A stretch of DNA of 6,479 nt from Alphaproteobacteria bacterium. GTDB lineage: Bacteria; Pseudomonadota; Alphaproteobacteria; UBA828. The stretch is taken from contig JABJCZ010000305.1 of NCBI GenBank assembly GCA_018668475.1, forward strand, positions 1 through 6,479, written 5' to 3'. The position numbers and the translations under genes are program-made. Of the stretch, positions 1 to 6,353 are shown one piece after another. Position 1 is the stretch's first letter. Each line of letters begins with the position of its first letter. The notes beneath the pieces are model-generated. The model worked only from the letters and a program-made list of their open reading frames with translations, did not search any database and was not told the DNA's origin.

Positions 1-186
1 CCCTGCAACCCCTGCAACCCATGCTGGGCCAATCCGTGTGCAGCGAACCCATGTGCGGCCAACCCATGCGCCGCTAACCCATGTGCGGCGGCTAACCCAT
101 GCGCCGCTAACCCATGTGGGGCCAATCCATGTGCGGCGAGCAATCCGTGTGGGCCCTGCGGTGCCTGCAACCCGTGCAACCCTTGT
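1..186 (+). repeat. Coding tandem repeat: 15-bp units encoding NPCAA, flanked by NPC triplets
   Basis: In the P460-like gene's frame this stretch holds 12 complete NPC tripeptides plus a truncated one at the left edge. Cys codons fall at 2, 5, 8, 13, 18, 23, 28, 34, 39, 44, 50, 53, 56, 59 and 62, giving spacings of 3,3,5,5,5,5,6,5,5,6,3,3,3,3. The core is a 15-bp period with two one-residue insertions (an extra Ala and a Ser), bounded on both sides by 3-residue spacing. Synonymous changes between units show selection for the peptide. Bases 61-85 and 94-118 are identical, which indicates a recent 33-bp (11-codon) duplication. The array may extend left of the window. Confidence 0.9.
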
Positions 187-699
187 GCAGCGGGAGAGGC
201 CCCTGAGTTGTCGGCGGCTGAGGCAACCGGCGCTTACAAATGCATCCAGGGTACGCTTCAATCGGGCTATGCCAAATCCGGCAATGCCTGGGCCGGTCAG
301 TATACGGCTTGGAAGAATTACTCTAACCAGCCTTACGTGTCGGACACCCACGGTGGCCGTTATGTGAACAACTATGCTAACGGGCGCGGGTCAAATTACT
401 CGCAGTATGAGAACGCCGGCCCGGCGCCTGTCGGCACAGTGCTGGCCAAGGACAGCTTCAGCGTGTCGCCGGCCGGTAAGGTCGGAGCCGGTCCGTTGTT
501 CCTGATGGAGAAGATGGCGGCCGGATTTTCGTCCGAAAGCGGGGACTGGCGTTACAGCCTGATATTGCCCAACGGTAAGGTGCTTGGTGAGACTGGCGGT
601 GCAGGTGGAGACAAGGTTGGTTTCTGCATCGATTGTCATCTTGCGGTGGAAGAACAGGACAGCCGATTCTATCTGCCTGACGAATATCGCGTTCAATAA
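1..699 (+). CDS. Cys-rich NPC-repeat protein with C-terminal cytochrome P460/c'-beta-like domain (5' partial)
   Basis: The reading frame is open from base 1 with no convincing start, so the N-terminus and any signal peptide lie outside the window; 232 codons are visible. Codons 1-62 are a low-complexity arm of Asn-Pro-Cys units, mostly NPCAA, with 15 cysteines. From about codon 78 a globular domain follows: a THGG segment (His at codon 117), a V-N-N-Y-A-N strand, [11 protein letters not shown] (Lys at codon 150), GPLFLMEK (Glu at codon 170), [12 protein letters not shown], and a heme-binding CIDCH at codons 209-213, close to the C-terminus. This order matches the cytochrome P460 superfamily (P460 and cytochrome c'-beta), whose P460 members carry a Lys-heme crosslink and oxidise hydroxylamine or bind NO. 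Lys150 is a candidate crosslinker, but alignment is needed. CxxCH implies periplasmic heme attachment. A c-type cytochrome lies downstream on the same strand. The domain call is fairly secure; the substrate and the function of the Cys arm are unknown. Confidence 0.8.
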   Translation, partial: PCNPCNPCWANPCAANPCAANPCAANPCAAANPCAANPCGANPCAASNPCGPCGACNPCNPCAAGEAPELSAAEATGAYKCIQGTLQSGYAKSGNAWAGQYTAWKNYSNQPYVSDTHGGRYVNNYANGRGSNYSQYENAGPAPVGTVLAKDSFSVSPAGKVGAGPLFLMEKMAAGFSSESGDWRYSLILPNGKVLGETGGAGGDKVGFCIDCHLAVEEQDSRFYLPDEYRVQ

Positions 700-772
700 T
701 TGGGTATGAATAGGTGCTTTGCGCAGCCTGGCGTCGGGGGTCTCCTCCGGCGCCGGGTTCGTTTGCGTCTAT

Positions 773-789
773 CGCGGCAATGCGCCGCG
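773..789 (+). other. Small GC hairpin between P460-like gene and cytochrome c
   Basis: CGCGGC (773-778) and GCCGCG (784-789) form a 6-bp stem with a 5-nt loop in the 172-nt gap. No run of T follows, so it is not a convincing intrinsic terminator. It could be an RNA-processing or partial attenuation structure in a shared transcript, or chance in GC-rich DNA. Confidence 0.25.
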
Positions 790-800
790 TATTGCTGAGC

Positions 801-829
801 TTGTATGGAGCGTCCCGCGGCCCTATTCT
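801..829 (+). promoter_or_regulatory. Weak candidate promoter for cytochrome c gene
   Basis: TTGTAT (801-806) and TATTCT (824-829) are separated by 17 nt and match the sigma-70 consensus at 3/6 and 4/6 positions. The predicted leader to the ATG at 872 would be about 36 nt. The match is weak; cotranscription with the upstream P460-like gene is equally possible. Confidence 0.25.
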
Positions 830-871
830 GCGGCCTTCTCCAGAACAAACCTGTAAACCGGAGTATGTCAT

Positions 872-1255
872 ATGATTTTTCGTAACTGGCTGGCGCTTGG
901 TGTTGCCGGCGCCATCGTAGTTGCAAGTGGGGCCGCGCTCGCCGATGGCGATGTGAAAAAAGGCTCCAAGGTCTTCAAGAAGTGCAAAGTTTGCCACACC
1001 GTTAAAGAGGGTGGCAAAAAGAAGGTCGGCCCCAATCTGCATGGCCTCTTTGGGCGGACTTCAGGCACATCTGAAGGCTTCAAGTATTCTGATGCCATGA
1101 AAGACGCTGCAATTGTCTGGGATGATGCGACTCTCGATGCCTATCTGAAGGACCCCAAGGGTTACATTCCGAAGAACAAGATGGCGTTCAAGGGCGTGAA
1201 GAAAGAGAAGCAACGCGTCAACCTGCTCGCTTACATCAGGGAAGCCACCAAGTAG
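872..1255 (+). CDS. Exported class I cytochrome c (c2 / mitochondrial-like)
   Basis: This is a soluble periplasmic monoheme electron carrier of 127 aa. Residues 1-24 form a signal peptide (Arg4, a hydrophobic core, then ALA before Asp25), giving a mature protein of about 103 aa. CKVCH at 38-42 is the covalent heme site with His42 as proximal ligand; Met104 in PKNKMAF is the expected distal ligand. [11 protein letters not shown] (52-62) and the final [10 protein letters not shown] helix match mitochondrial cytochrome c and alphaproteobacterial c2 proteins. The mature protein is very rich in Lys around the heme edge, as in cytochromes that dock on acidic partners such as bc1 and oxidases. GGAG at 860-863 sits 8 nt before the ATG. 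It lies 172 nt downstream of the P460-like heme protein on the same strand and could accept its electrons (inference). A strong terminator follows. The family call is secure; the exact physiological partner is not shown. Confidence 0.95.
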   Translation: MIFRNWLALGVAGAIVVASGAALADGDVKKGSKVFKKCKVCHTVKEGGKKKVGPNLHGLFGRTSGTSEGFKYSDAMKDAAIVWDDATLDAYLKDPKGYIPKNKMAFKGVKKEKQRVNLLAYIREATK

Positions 1256-1271
1256 GCGTCCGCGAACAACA

Positions 1272-1319
1272 CGGGCCGGCCTGCAGTCTGATGCGCGGCC
1301 GGCCCGGATTTTTCTGTTT
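1272..1319 (+). terminator. Intrinsic terminator after cytochrome c gene
   Basis: A perfect 10-bp stem pairs CGGGCCGGCC (1272-1281) with GGCCGGCCCG (1297-1306) around a 15-nt loop, followed by a T-rich tail from 1309. It begins 17 nt after the cytochrome c stop and ends the P460-like/cytochrome c unit. apt starts only about 20 nt later. Confidence 0.85.
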
Positions 1320-1339
1320 CTTGCGACTTGGATTGCCTT

Positions 1340-1855
1340 ATGAACCTGCGCGATTGCATTCGGGAAATCCCGGACTTTCCGAAGCCCGGCATTCTCTTTT
1401 ATGACATTGCGCCGTTGCTTCAGGCGCCGGCAGCGTGGGACTACGCTCTTGATGCGCTGGCCGAGGCCGTAGCGCCGCTCAAGCCGGATGTGCTGGCGGG
1501 TGTGGAATCGCGGGGCTTTCTGGTGGCCGCACCGCTGGCACTGAAATTGCAGACCGGCTTTATCATGGTGCGCAAGAAGGGCAAGTTGCCGGGCACCACG
1601 GTGCGGCATGAATATTTCCTCGAATACGGGACCGATATCATTGAAGTGCAGGCCGATGTGATCGAACCGGGACAGCGCGTTGTTGTGTTGGATGATCTGT
1701 TGGCCACCGGTGGTACAGCAGCAGCCTCCATCACGTTGTTGGAGCGCGTGGGTGGCAAGGTTGTGGGCTGCGCCTTCCTGATTGAACTTGGTGGCCTTAA
1801 TGGTCGTGAAGCGCTGGGCGACGTGCCCGTCTCGTCGCTCCTCAGTCTCGATTGA
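1340..1855 (+). CDS. apt: Adenine phosphoribosyltransferase
   Basis: This cytoplasmic purine-salvage enzyme converts adenine and PRPP to AMP and pyrophosphate. The product is 171 aa, near the usual 170-183 aa. The N-terminus ([21 protein letters not shown], residues 7-27) is the classic Apt opening, with the family's usual FxDITPLL read here as [15 protein letters not shown] is at 54-60, RKKGKLPG at 78-85, and the PRPP-binding loop [15 protein letters not shown] at 114-128, with the tandem Asp118-Asp119. A TTG at 1328 is in frame, but the ATG at 1340 was chosen because it gives the family's normal N-terminus; a GGA at 1330-1332 is a weak Shine-Dalgarno match. The gene follows the cytochrome c terminator by about 20 nt, so there is little room for its own promoter. 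The function is confident. Confidence 0.95.
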   Translation: MNLRDCIREIPDFPKPGILFYDIAPLLQAPAAWDYALDALAEAVAPLKPDVLAGVESRGFLVAAPLALKLQTGFIMVRKKGKLPGTTVRHEYFLEYGTDIIEVQADVIEPGQRVVVLDDLLATGGTAAASITLLERVGGKVVGCAFLIELGGLNGREALGDVPVSSLLSLD

Positions 1856-1879
1856 AAACGTATTACCTCTTCCTATCGG
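1852..1879 (+). promoter_or_regulatory. Weak candidate promoter for the SDR gene
   Basis: TTGAAA (1852-1857, overlapping the apt stop) and TATCGG (1874-1879) are 16 nt apart. The -35 matches 5/6 but the -10 is poor. It would give the SDR gene a leader of about 95 nt containing the direct repeat at 1902-1933. Readthrough from apt is an alternative. Confidence 0.2.
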
Positions 1880-1901
1880 GTGTTGAAGACTCGCGCCGGG
1901 G

Positions 1902-1933
1902 CTTGCGCGAAGGATATGCTTGCGCCTGGATAT
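1902..1933 (+). repeat. Imperfect direct repeat upstream of SDR gene
   Basis: CTTGCGCGAAGGATAT (1902-1917) is followed by CTTGCGCCTGGATAT (1919-1933), a 17-nt period with a small internal difference. It lies in the 125-nt apt-SDR gap, 48 nt before the SDR start. It could be a paired regulator site or a local duplication. Confidence 0.5.
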
Positions 1934-1980
1934 CAACAATTGGCGCGGCTGCCTGAACAGCCGGGTAATGGAGAGAAGCA

Positions 1981-2742
1981 ATGGACCTCAAGCTGAAAGG
2001 CATGAACGCTGTCATCACGGGCGGCAGCAAGGGTATCGGGCGGGCGATCGCCGAGGGCCTCGTAGGCGAGGGGGCTAATGTTGCCATATGCGCGCGCAAC
2101 GCGGACGAAGTGGATGCCGCCGTGGCAGCTTTGGGGGCCAGCGGCGCCAAGGCCTGTGGCCAGGCACTGGACGTGGCGGATGGCGATGCGCTGAAGGCAT
2201 GGGTCAAAGATGCGGCTGGTGAGCTCGGGGGGATCGATATTCTGGTGCCCAACGTCAGCGCGCTGGCGATCCCAAACTCCGAGGAATCCTGGAAGGCCCA
2301 GTTTGACATCGACATGATGCACACCGTTCGCTCGGTCGAAGCCGCCATACCGCATCTCGAAAAGTCGGATGCCGGGTCCATCGTCATTATCTCGTCGGTG
2401 TCAGGCGTTGAAGTTGATTTCGCGGGCGGGCCCTATGGTGCGTTCAAGGCCGCCCTCATTCATTATGCGAAAACGCTGGCGTGTCAGCTTGCCGGCCAGG
2501 GCATTCGGTGTAATTCGGTTTCGCCAGGTAACACCTATTTTGAGGGTGGCGTGTGGCCAATGATCGAAGAAAACATGCCTGAACTGTTTGCCACCGCTCT
2601 CGCGGCCAACAAGACGGGTCGTATGGCCACAGCTGAAGAGGTCGCCACGGCCGCGGTATTTCTGGCGAGCCCCGTCTCCAGCTTTACCACCGGCACCAAT
2701 TTGACTGTCGATGGCGCCTTGACCAACCGCGTGCAGTTCTAA
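1981..2742 (+). CDS. Short-chain dehydrogenase/reductase (SDR) family oxidoreductase
   Basis: A 253-aa classical SDR with a Rossmann fold, using NAD(H) or NADP(H) to interconvert a hydroxyl and a carbonyl group. The cofactor loop TGGSKGIG is at 13-20; Arg39 after the second strand suggests, but does not prove, NADP(H) preference. DVAD at 64-67 marks the adenine pocket. The catalytic set is Ser139 (in IISSVSG) with Tyr152 and Lys156 (YGAFK). The usual NNAG motif after strand 4 reads NVSA (91-94), a variant. RCNSVSPG and a C-terminal VDGALTNRVQF complete the fold. Annotation pipelines often call such proteins 3-oxoacyl-ACP reductase, but the substrate cannot be read from the sequence. GGAGAG at 1970-1975 precedes the ATG by 5 nt. 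Its stop faces that of the EamA transporter gene 7 nt away. Confidence 0.93.
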   Translation: MDLKLKGMNAVITGGSKGIGRAIAEGLVGEGANVAICARNADEVDAAVAALGASGAKACGQALDVADGDALKAWVKDAAGELGGIDILVPNVSALAIPNSEESWKAQFDIDMMHTVRSVEAAIPHLEKSDAGSIVIISSVSGVEVDFAGGPYGAFKAALIHYAKTLACQLAGQGIRCNSVSPGNTYFEGGVWPMIEENMPELFATALAANKTGRMATAEEVATAAVFLASPVSSFTTGTNLTVDGALTNRVQF

Positions 2743-2749
2743 GCACGTC

Positions 2750-3691
2750 TCAGGGCTTCGGCATATCCACGGCCTCCTGATCCCGGCGCCAGGACTGGCG
2801 TCGGGTCAGGACCGGTAGGCCAATGGCTGCGCCGATCAGCACGAGCGCGCCAAATTCCGTGGCCCCCAGGGGCTCACCCAGCATGATGGCGCCGGCAAAA
2901 ACGCCAACTACCGGCGTCATCATGGCGCTGATGGCAGCGATGCCGACGGGGAACAAGCGGATCACCTCAAAGTAGGCCCACATGCAAAACGCCACGCCGA
3001 TAAAAATATTGTAGACGACTGAAAAAATAGCGAGACCGCTAGGGAACGCCACATCCGAATAATTTGTAAATGCCGCGCCGATGGCCATGGGGACGGTTGA
3101 GAGCGATATCTGCCAGGCGGCGATGACCAGCGTCGGCGCGCCCCAGGCGGTTTTCTTCTGCGCGACCGAAAGCACGGCAAACAGCAACGCCGTCCCGAGC
3201 ATGAGGATCATGCCGATTGGCGCACCGCCGATGGAGCTGACGTCGGCCACCAACAGCAACGCCATGCCTCCCATACCAAGCGCCAGTGCGCCGCCTTTGC
3301 GCCAGTCGATGGGCTCGCCAAGCACAACGGCCCCCAGCAACACGGTCCACACCGGAAACGTATAGGCCATCACCGCCGCCCGGCCCGAGGCGGTCAGAAT
3401 CACGCCATAGGACTGCATGAGCTGATAGGTCGCGATGCAAGCTGTCGTGAAAAGCAATGCTGGCCAAAGCCGCGGCGGAACCGTGAGCGAATAGCCCTTC
3501 ACCATGCACATGGCGAACAGGCTCAGTCCCCCGCCCCCGAATATGATGGCGCGATAGGGCAGGGGTGGAATTTCGAGCACACCCATCTTGATGATGGGCC
3601 AGTCAATGCCCCAGAAGAACGCGACCAGCGCCAGCAGAACGAAACCGCGCAACGGCAGTTTGGGTTCAGGCCTAGCTTGATGGCCAGGCAT
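2750..3691 (-). CDS. EamA/DMT-superfamily inner-membrane transporter
   Basis: A 313-aa polytopic inner-membrane protein of the drug/metabolite transporter superfamily. Two homologous EamA halves of about five helices each are visible, roughly residues 16-150 and 165-300. Each ends with the family's LGEP signature (VVLGEPIDW in the first half, IMLGEPLGA in the second) followed by a Gly/Ala/Leu-rich helix. The first helix contains FFWGIDWPIIKMG, another typical EamA feature. A short basic cytoplasmic tail (TRRQSWRR) follows the last helix. Members export amino acids, metabolites or drugs; the substrate here cannot be predicted. The gene begins 37 nt after the LLM oxidoreductase stop on the same strand, so the two are probably cotranscribed. 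The Shine-Dalgarno site is weak. No terminator is evident in the 7-nt gap before the convergent SDR gene. Confidence 0.93.
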   Translation of the reverse strand: MPGHQARPEPKLPLRGFVLLALVAFFWGIDWPIIKMGVLEIPPLPYRAIIFGGGGLSLFAMCMVKGYSLTVPPRLWPALLFTTACIATYQLMQSYGVILTASGRAAVMAYTFPVWTVLLGAVVLGEPIDWRKGGALALGMGGMALLLVADVSSIGGAPIGMILMLGTALLFAVLSVAQKKTAWGAPTLVIAAWQISLSTVPMAIGAAFTNYSDVAFPSGLAIFSVVYNIFIGVAFCMWAYFEVIRLFPVGIAAISAMMTPVVGVFAGAIMLGEPLGATEFGALVLIGAAIGLPVLTRRQSWRRDQEAVDMPKP

Positions 3692-3728
3692 TGTACTCAG
3701 GTGGCCGGGTCTTCAGGGCGTTGGGTCG

Positions 3729-4757
3729 TTAGGTTACAGGTAGCCACTCACCGGCAGGCTTAAAGGTTTTGGCAGTGGGAATGATCTGCTCCCCAAACCG
3801 GGCAATTTGTTCTTCGTGCTCCGCCAGCGTGCCGCTCGGGCAATCGATCATGCAAATGATGAGCGAGTAACCGGCCTTCGCGTAGCCCTCAAGATCGCCC
3901 AGAATTTGCTCAGGCGTGCCAGTGCAATTACATCTGGGGACTGTCGTAATTTCATCACTGCCTGGATCGCTAACCCGACCGGACGTGGCACCGATCATCA
4001 GGAAATTCTTGGTATCTCGCCCGGCTTTCTCACGTTCGGCGCGCAGGATGTCCTGGATCCGGTCGAACCGGTCAAACTCGATATGAGTATCGAGGAACAA
4101 CGAGTAGATGCCGTCGCAATGATTGGCCGCGCGGCGTGCGCCAGCAGGTGTATTGGCGCCCAACAAAATCGGTGGGCGCGGGCCCTGCACCGGTTTGGGG
4201 TCCATCGACAGGTTCTCGAACGAATAAAACTCCCCGTCAAAATTGACCCGCTCATCCTCCCAGCAGTGCTTGTAAACTTCGATGCATTCCACCATGCGCT
4301 CGTTGCGTTCGGCATGGTCAATGCCCACCGATTCAAACTCTTCCTTCATCCAGCCGGCGCCGACGCCGAGCATCAAGCGGCCGTTTGAGAGCTGGTCGAC
4401 GGTCATGAACTGGCGGGCATCTGACAACGGATGACGATAGGGCGAGATCAGCACGCTGGTGCCGAGTTTGATGCGGCTGGTGGAGGTGGCAACGGCGCCC
4501 ATGACGACGGCTGCATCAAGCATGTTGTGCCACGGCCGGTAGGCACGTTGGCCCGACTGATTGGCCGTGTGAAAGCTCTCCGACCCAATCGGCATCGAGA
4601 CATGATCAGGATACCAGATGGAGTGAAACCCGGCGGCCTCAGCAGCCTTGGCGACGCGGACCGGCTGCATTTCCTGCACCGGCGTGTGGGCCAGAAGCAT
4701 GTTGGAGTCGTCACGATAACTGTTGCCGTGGGTATTCGCGTAAATGCCGATTTCCAT
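3729..4757 (-). CDS. LLM-class flavin- or F420-dependent oxidoreductase
   Basis: A 342-aa luciferase-like monooxygenase superfamily protein with a TIM-barrel fold. Visible markers are the MEIGIYANTHG first strand, AAEAAGFHSIWYPDHV (38-53), RIKLGTSVLISPYRHP (95-110), DQLSNGRLMLGVGAGW (121-136) and PRPPILLGA, all typical of the FMN/F420-binding LLM group. Whether it uses FMNH2 or F420, and on what substrate, cannot be told. The frame extends 30 codons further upstream, but the ATG at 4757 is chosen: it gives the canonical N-terminus and has GGAAGG (minus strand, 4764-4769) 6 nt ahead. It is the first gene of a likely operon with the EamA transporter. An inverted repeat lies 29-45 nt upstream of the start. 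The C-terminal third is Cys-rich for the family (RCNCTG, IICMIDC). Confidence 0.92.
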   Translation of the reverse strand: MEIGIYANTHGNSYRDDSNMLLAHTPVQEMQPVRVAKAAEAAGFHSIWYPDHVSMPIGSESFHTANQSGQRAYRPWHNMLDAAVVMGAVATSTSRIKLGTSVLISPYRHPLSDARQFMTVDQLSNGRLMLGVGAGWMKEEFESVGIDHAERNERMVECIEVYKHCWEDERVNFDGEFYSFENLSMDPKPVQGPRPPILLGANTPAGARRAANHCDGIYSLFLDTHIEFDRFDRIQDILRAEREKAGRDTKNFLMIGATSGRVSDPGSDEITTVPRCNCTGTPEQILGDLEGYAKAGYSLIICMIDCPSGTLAEHEEQIARFGEQIIPTAKTFKPAGEWLPVT

Positions 4758-4785
4758 GATGCGCCTTCCATTGTCGTCTGGCTTG

Positions 4786-4802
4786 AGCGTCTGGTCGACG
4801 CT
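4786..4802 (-). promoter_or_regulatory. Inverted repeat upstream of LLM oxidoreductase (possible operator)
   Basis: AGCGTC (4786-4791) and GACGCT (4797-4802) form a perfect 6-bp dyad around a 5-nt spacer, 29-45 nt before the oxidoreductase ATG at 4757. Size and position would suit a dimeric repressor such as a TetR-type protein, or a hairpin in the leader. No regulator gene is in the window. Confidence 0.35.
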
Positions 4803-4882
4803 GGGTGAAGTGAGCCTAACTGTTACTGAGCTCCACGAAAAGCCCACCCAAAAGCGGAGGGGCAGGGGGCACTACTTGTTCA

Positions 4883-5107
4883 ATGTCAGGCGCCGCGCCA
4901 GCGAGGGCCGCCCGCAAAGCAGCGGCCATCTTTCTGGTTACGCTGGTTGTCCTCCTGTTTGCAACGACCAGTGCGGCCTGTTTTCACCGTCAGCCTAGCA
5001 AAGGGTCTCCTGACTTGCCGGCACAAAAAAACGGGCCACCTGGCCCGCTATTGTCCTTGTTGCTCCATCTTCCGGGGAGCCATGAACGCGACATCGTCAC
5101 CCGTTGA
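4883..5107 (+). CDS. Doubtful small lipoprotein-like ORF
   Basis: A 74-codon frame on the strand opposite to its neighbours. Its N-terminus looks like a signal peptide: basic residues Arg8, Arg11 and Lys12, a hydrophobic run at 14-27, then SAAC at 30-33, which resembles a lipobox with Cys33 as lipidated residue. The remainder is Pro/Gly-rich and then Leu-rich. Against it: the second half is encoded by the antisense of the hemA terminator, the 3' end overlaps hemA by 11 nt, and no Shine-Dalgarno site lies at proper distance (the purine run at 4864-4869 is 13 nt away). I do not recognise a family. It may be a chance frame. Confidence 0.25.
   Translation: MSGAAPARAARKAAAIFLVTLVVLLFATTSAACFHRQPSKGSPDLPAQKNGPPGPLLSLLLHLPGSHERDIVTR
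5025..5047 (-). terminator. Intrinsic terminator of hemA
   Basis: Read on the minus strand, CGGGCCA (5047-5041) pairs with TGGCCCG (5038-5032) as a short GC-rich stem with a tight loop, followed directly by seven T (5031-5025). It lies 50 nt past the hemA stop. On the plus strand the same sequence has A's before the stem, so it works only leftwards. Confidence 0.88.
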
Positions 5108-6338
5108 GCGGTAATTCTAGCTCAGCCCACACATCCCGCAGCGCAGCTGCCAGACGCGCCATCATCGCGTCGTCATGCACCGGGTTCGGCGTGATCCTCA
5201 GGCGCTCCTCGCCGCGTGGCACGGTCGGGTAATTGATCGGCTGGATATAGATGCCGTGCCGGCTCATCAGCAGGTCCGATGCAGCCTTGCACTTTGTCGC
5301 ATCACCGACGAAGACCGGCACAATGTGGCTGTTGCTCGACATGACCGGCAGGCCAGCGGCAGTTAGAACCCGTTTGGCCATGGCCGAGCGTTCCTGATGG
5401 CGGGTGCGCTCGTCCGTGCTTTCCTTCAAGTGGCGAACCGAGGCCAGCGCCGCGGTCGCGACCGCTGGTGGGAGCGCCGTGGTGAAGATAAAGCCAGGCG
5501 CGTAGGAGCGCACAACATCAACCAGCGCTCTGGACGCGGCGATGTAGCCGCCCATTACGCCATAAGCTTTAGCCAGCGTGCCCTCAATAATGGTCAGCCG
5601 GTCCATCAGGCCTTCGCGTTCGGCAATGCCGCCGCCGCGCGGCCCGTAGAGGCCTACGGCATGGACCTCATCAAGATAGGTCATCGCGCCATAAAGCTCG
5701 GCGACGTCGCAAATTTCGGCAATCGGCGCAATGTCACCGTCCATCGAGTAGACGGACTCAAAGGCAACGAGCTTCGGTACTGACGGGTCGGCCTCGCGGA
5801 GCAACCGCTCAAGGTCAGCTGGATCGTTGTGCTTGAAAATGAACTTCTTTGCGCCCGAATGCCGGATGCCCTGGATCATCGAGGCGTGATTCAACTCATC
5901 GGAATAGACGTGGCAGTCCGGCAGCAGGCTGGCGATCGTCGACAGAGTAGCGTCGTTGGAAATATAGCCGGATGTGAAAACCAGCGCGGCGTCCTTGCCA
6001 TGCAGGTCCGCGAGCTCATTTTCCAGCTGGACGATGGGGTGTGAGGTGCCGGAGATGTTGCGGGTGCCGCCAGCGCCAGCGCCAAAGGTCGAAATCGCTT
6101 CGCGCATGGCGTCGAGCACTGCCGGGTGCTGGCCCATGGACAGATAATCGTTGGAACACCAGACCGTTACGTCTTCCTGGCGCTCGCCGGCGTCATCGTA
6201 GTGTCCGGCGGTCGGGTAGTTACCAGCCTGACGCGCGAGGTCCGCAAATACGCGGTAACGCCCTTCCGTGTGTAGCTCTTCGATCCGCGATGCAAAAAAG
6301 GCGTCGTAATCGAGGCGCGGGGTCTGGTCGTTTTTCAT
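5097..6338 (-). CDS. hemA: 5-aminolevulinate synthase
   Basis: A cytoplasmic PLP-dependent enzyme that condenses glycine and succinyl-CoA to 5-aminolevulinate, the first step of heme synthesis by the C4 (Shemin) route. The product is 413 aa, normal for bacterial ALAS (about 400-410). Key parts: SNDYL at 62-66, GGTRNISGT at 90-98, SDELNHASM at 146-154, DEVHAVG at 223-229 with Asp223 (PLP nitrogen) and His226, GTLAKAYG with the Schiff-base Lys257, and RITPNP with Arg381, expected to hold the substrate carboxylate. [12 protein letters not shown] and [11 protein letters not shown] favour ALAS over related AONS/KBL enzymes. The ATG at 6338 is chosen over the in-frame TTG at 6341 because GGAA (6346-6349) lies 7 nt ahead. 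No Cys-Pro heme-regulatory motif is present. The gene is apparently monocistronic with its own promoter and terminator. Confidence 0.96.
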   Translation of the reverse strand: MKNDQTPRLDYDAFFASRIEELHTEGRYRVFADLARQAGNYPTAGHYDDAGERQEDVTVWCSNDYLSMGQHPAVLDAMREAISTFGAGAGGTRNISGTSHPIVQLENELADLHGKDAALVFTSGYISNDATLSTIASLLPDCHVYSDELNHASMIQGIRHSGAKKFIFKHNDPADLERLLREADPSVPKLVAFESVYSMDGDIAPIAEICDVAELYGAMTYLDEVHAVGLYGPRGGGIAEREGLMDRLTIIEGTLAKAYGVMGGYIAASRALVDVVRSYAPGFIFTTALPPAVATAALASVRHLKESTDERTRHQERSAMAKRVLTAAGLPVMSSNSHIVPVFVGDATKCKAASDLLMSRHGIYIQPINYPTVPRGEERLRITPNPVHDDAMMARLAAALRDVWAELELPLNG

Positions 6339-6353
6339 CAATCAATTCCGTGC

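Larger units (their letters stand above)
4758..5096. other. 339-nt stretch without a confident gene
   Basis: This lies between the start of the LLM oxidoreductase gene and the end of hemA. It holds the oxidoreductase Shine-Dalgarno site and upstream inverted repeat on the left, the hemA terminator at 5025-5047 on the right, and a doubtful small plus-strand ORF from 4883. I found no convincing sigma-70 promoter for the oxidoreductase, although one is expected here because hemA ends in a terminator. No RNA gene was recognised. Confidence 0.7.

Noticed and set aside
148..159. CGPC, a thioredoxin-like active-site motif in the Cys arm
   Set aside because: It is a local variation of the repeat with no thioredoxin fold around it.
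1..186. Repeats as a CRISPR array or noncoding satellite
   Set aside because: Units are 15 bp, contiguous and without unique spacers, and they vary at synonymous sites in an open frame, so they are coding.
38..367. His/Thr-rich 109-codon plus-strand frame over the repeats
   Set aside because: It is an out-of-frame reading of the NPC repeat DNA; the P460-like frame is open across the whole region and carries the recognisable domain.
458..1042. 194-codon minus-strand frame across the P460-like and cytochrome c genes
   Set aside because: It is low-complexity, Arg/Pro-rich, with no domain, and it is antisense to two recognisable genes.
1061..1981. 306-codon minus-strand frame over cytochrome c and apt
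   Set aside because: It has Arg/His/Gln-rich shadow composition; the opposite strand encodes clear Apt and cytochrome c.
3807..4388. 193-codon plus-strand frame
   Set aside because: It is a shadow of the LLM oxidoreductase gene, with no recognisable domain.
4758..4847. Upstream start of the LLM oxidoreductase adding 30 residues
   Set aside because: The extension is unlike the family, and the ATG at 4757 has a well-spaced GGAAGG ribosome-binding site.
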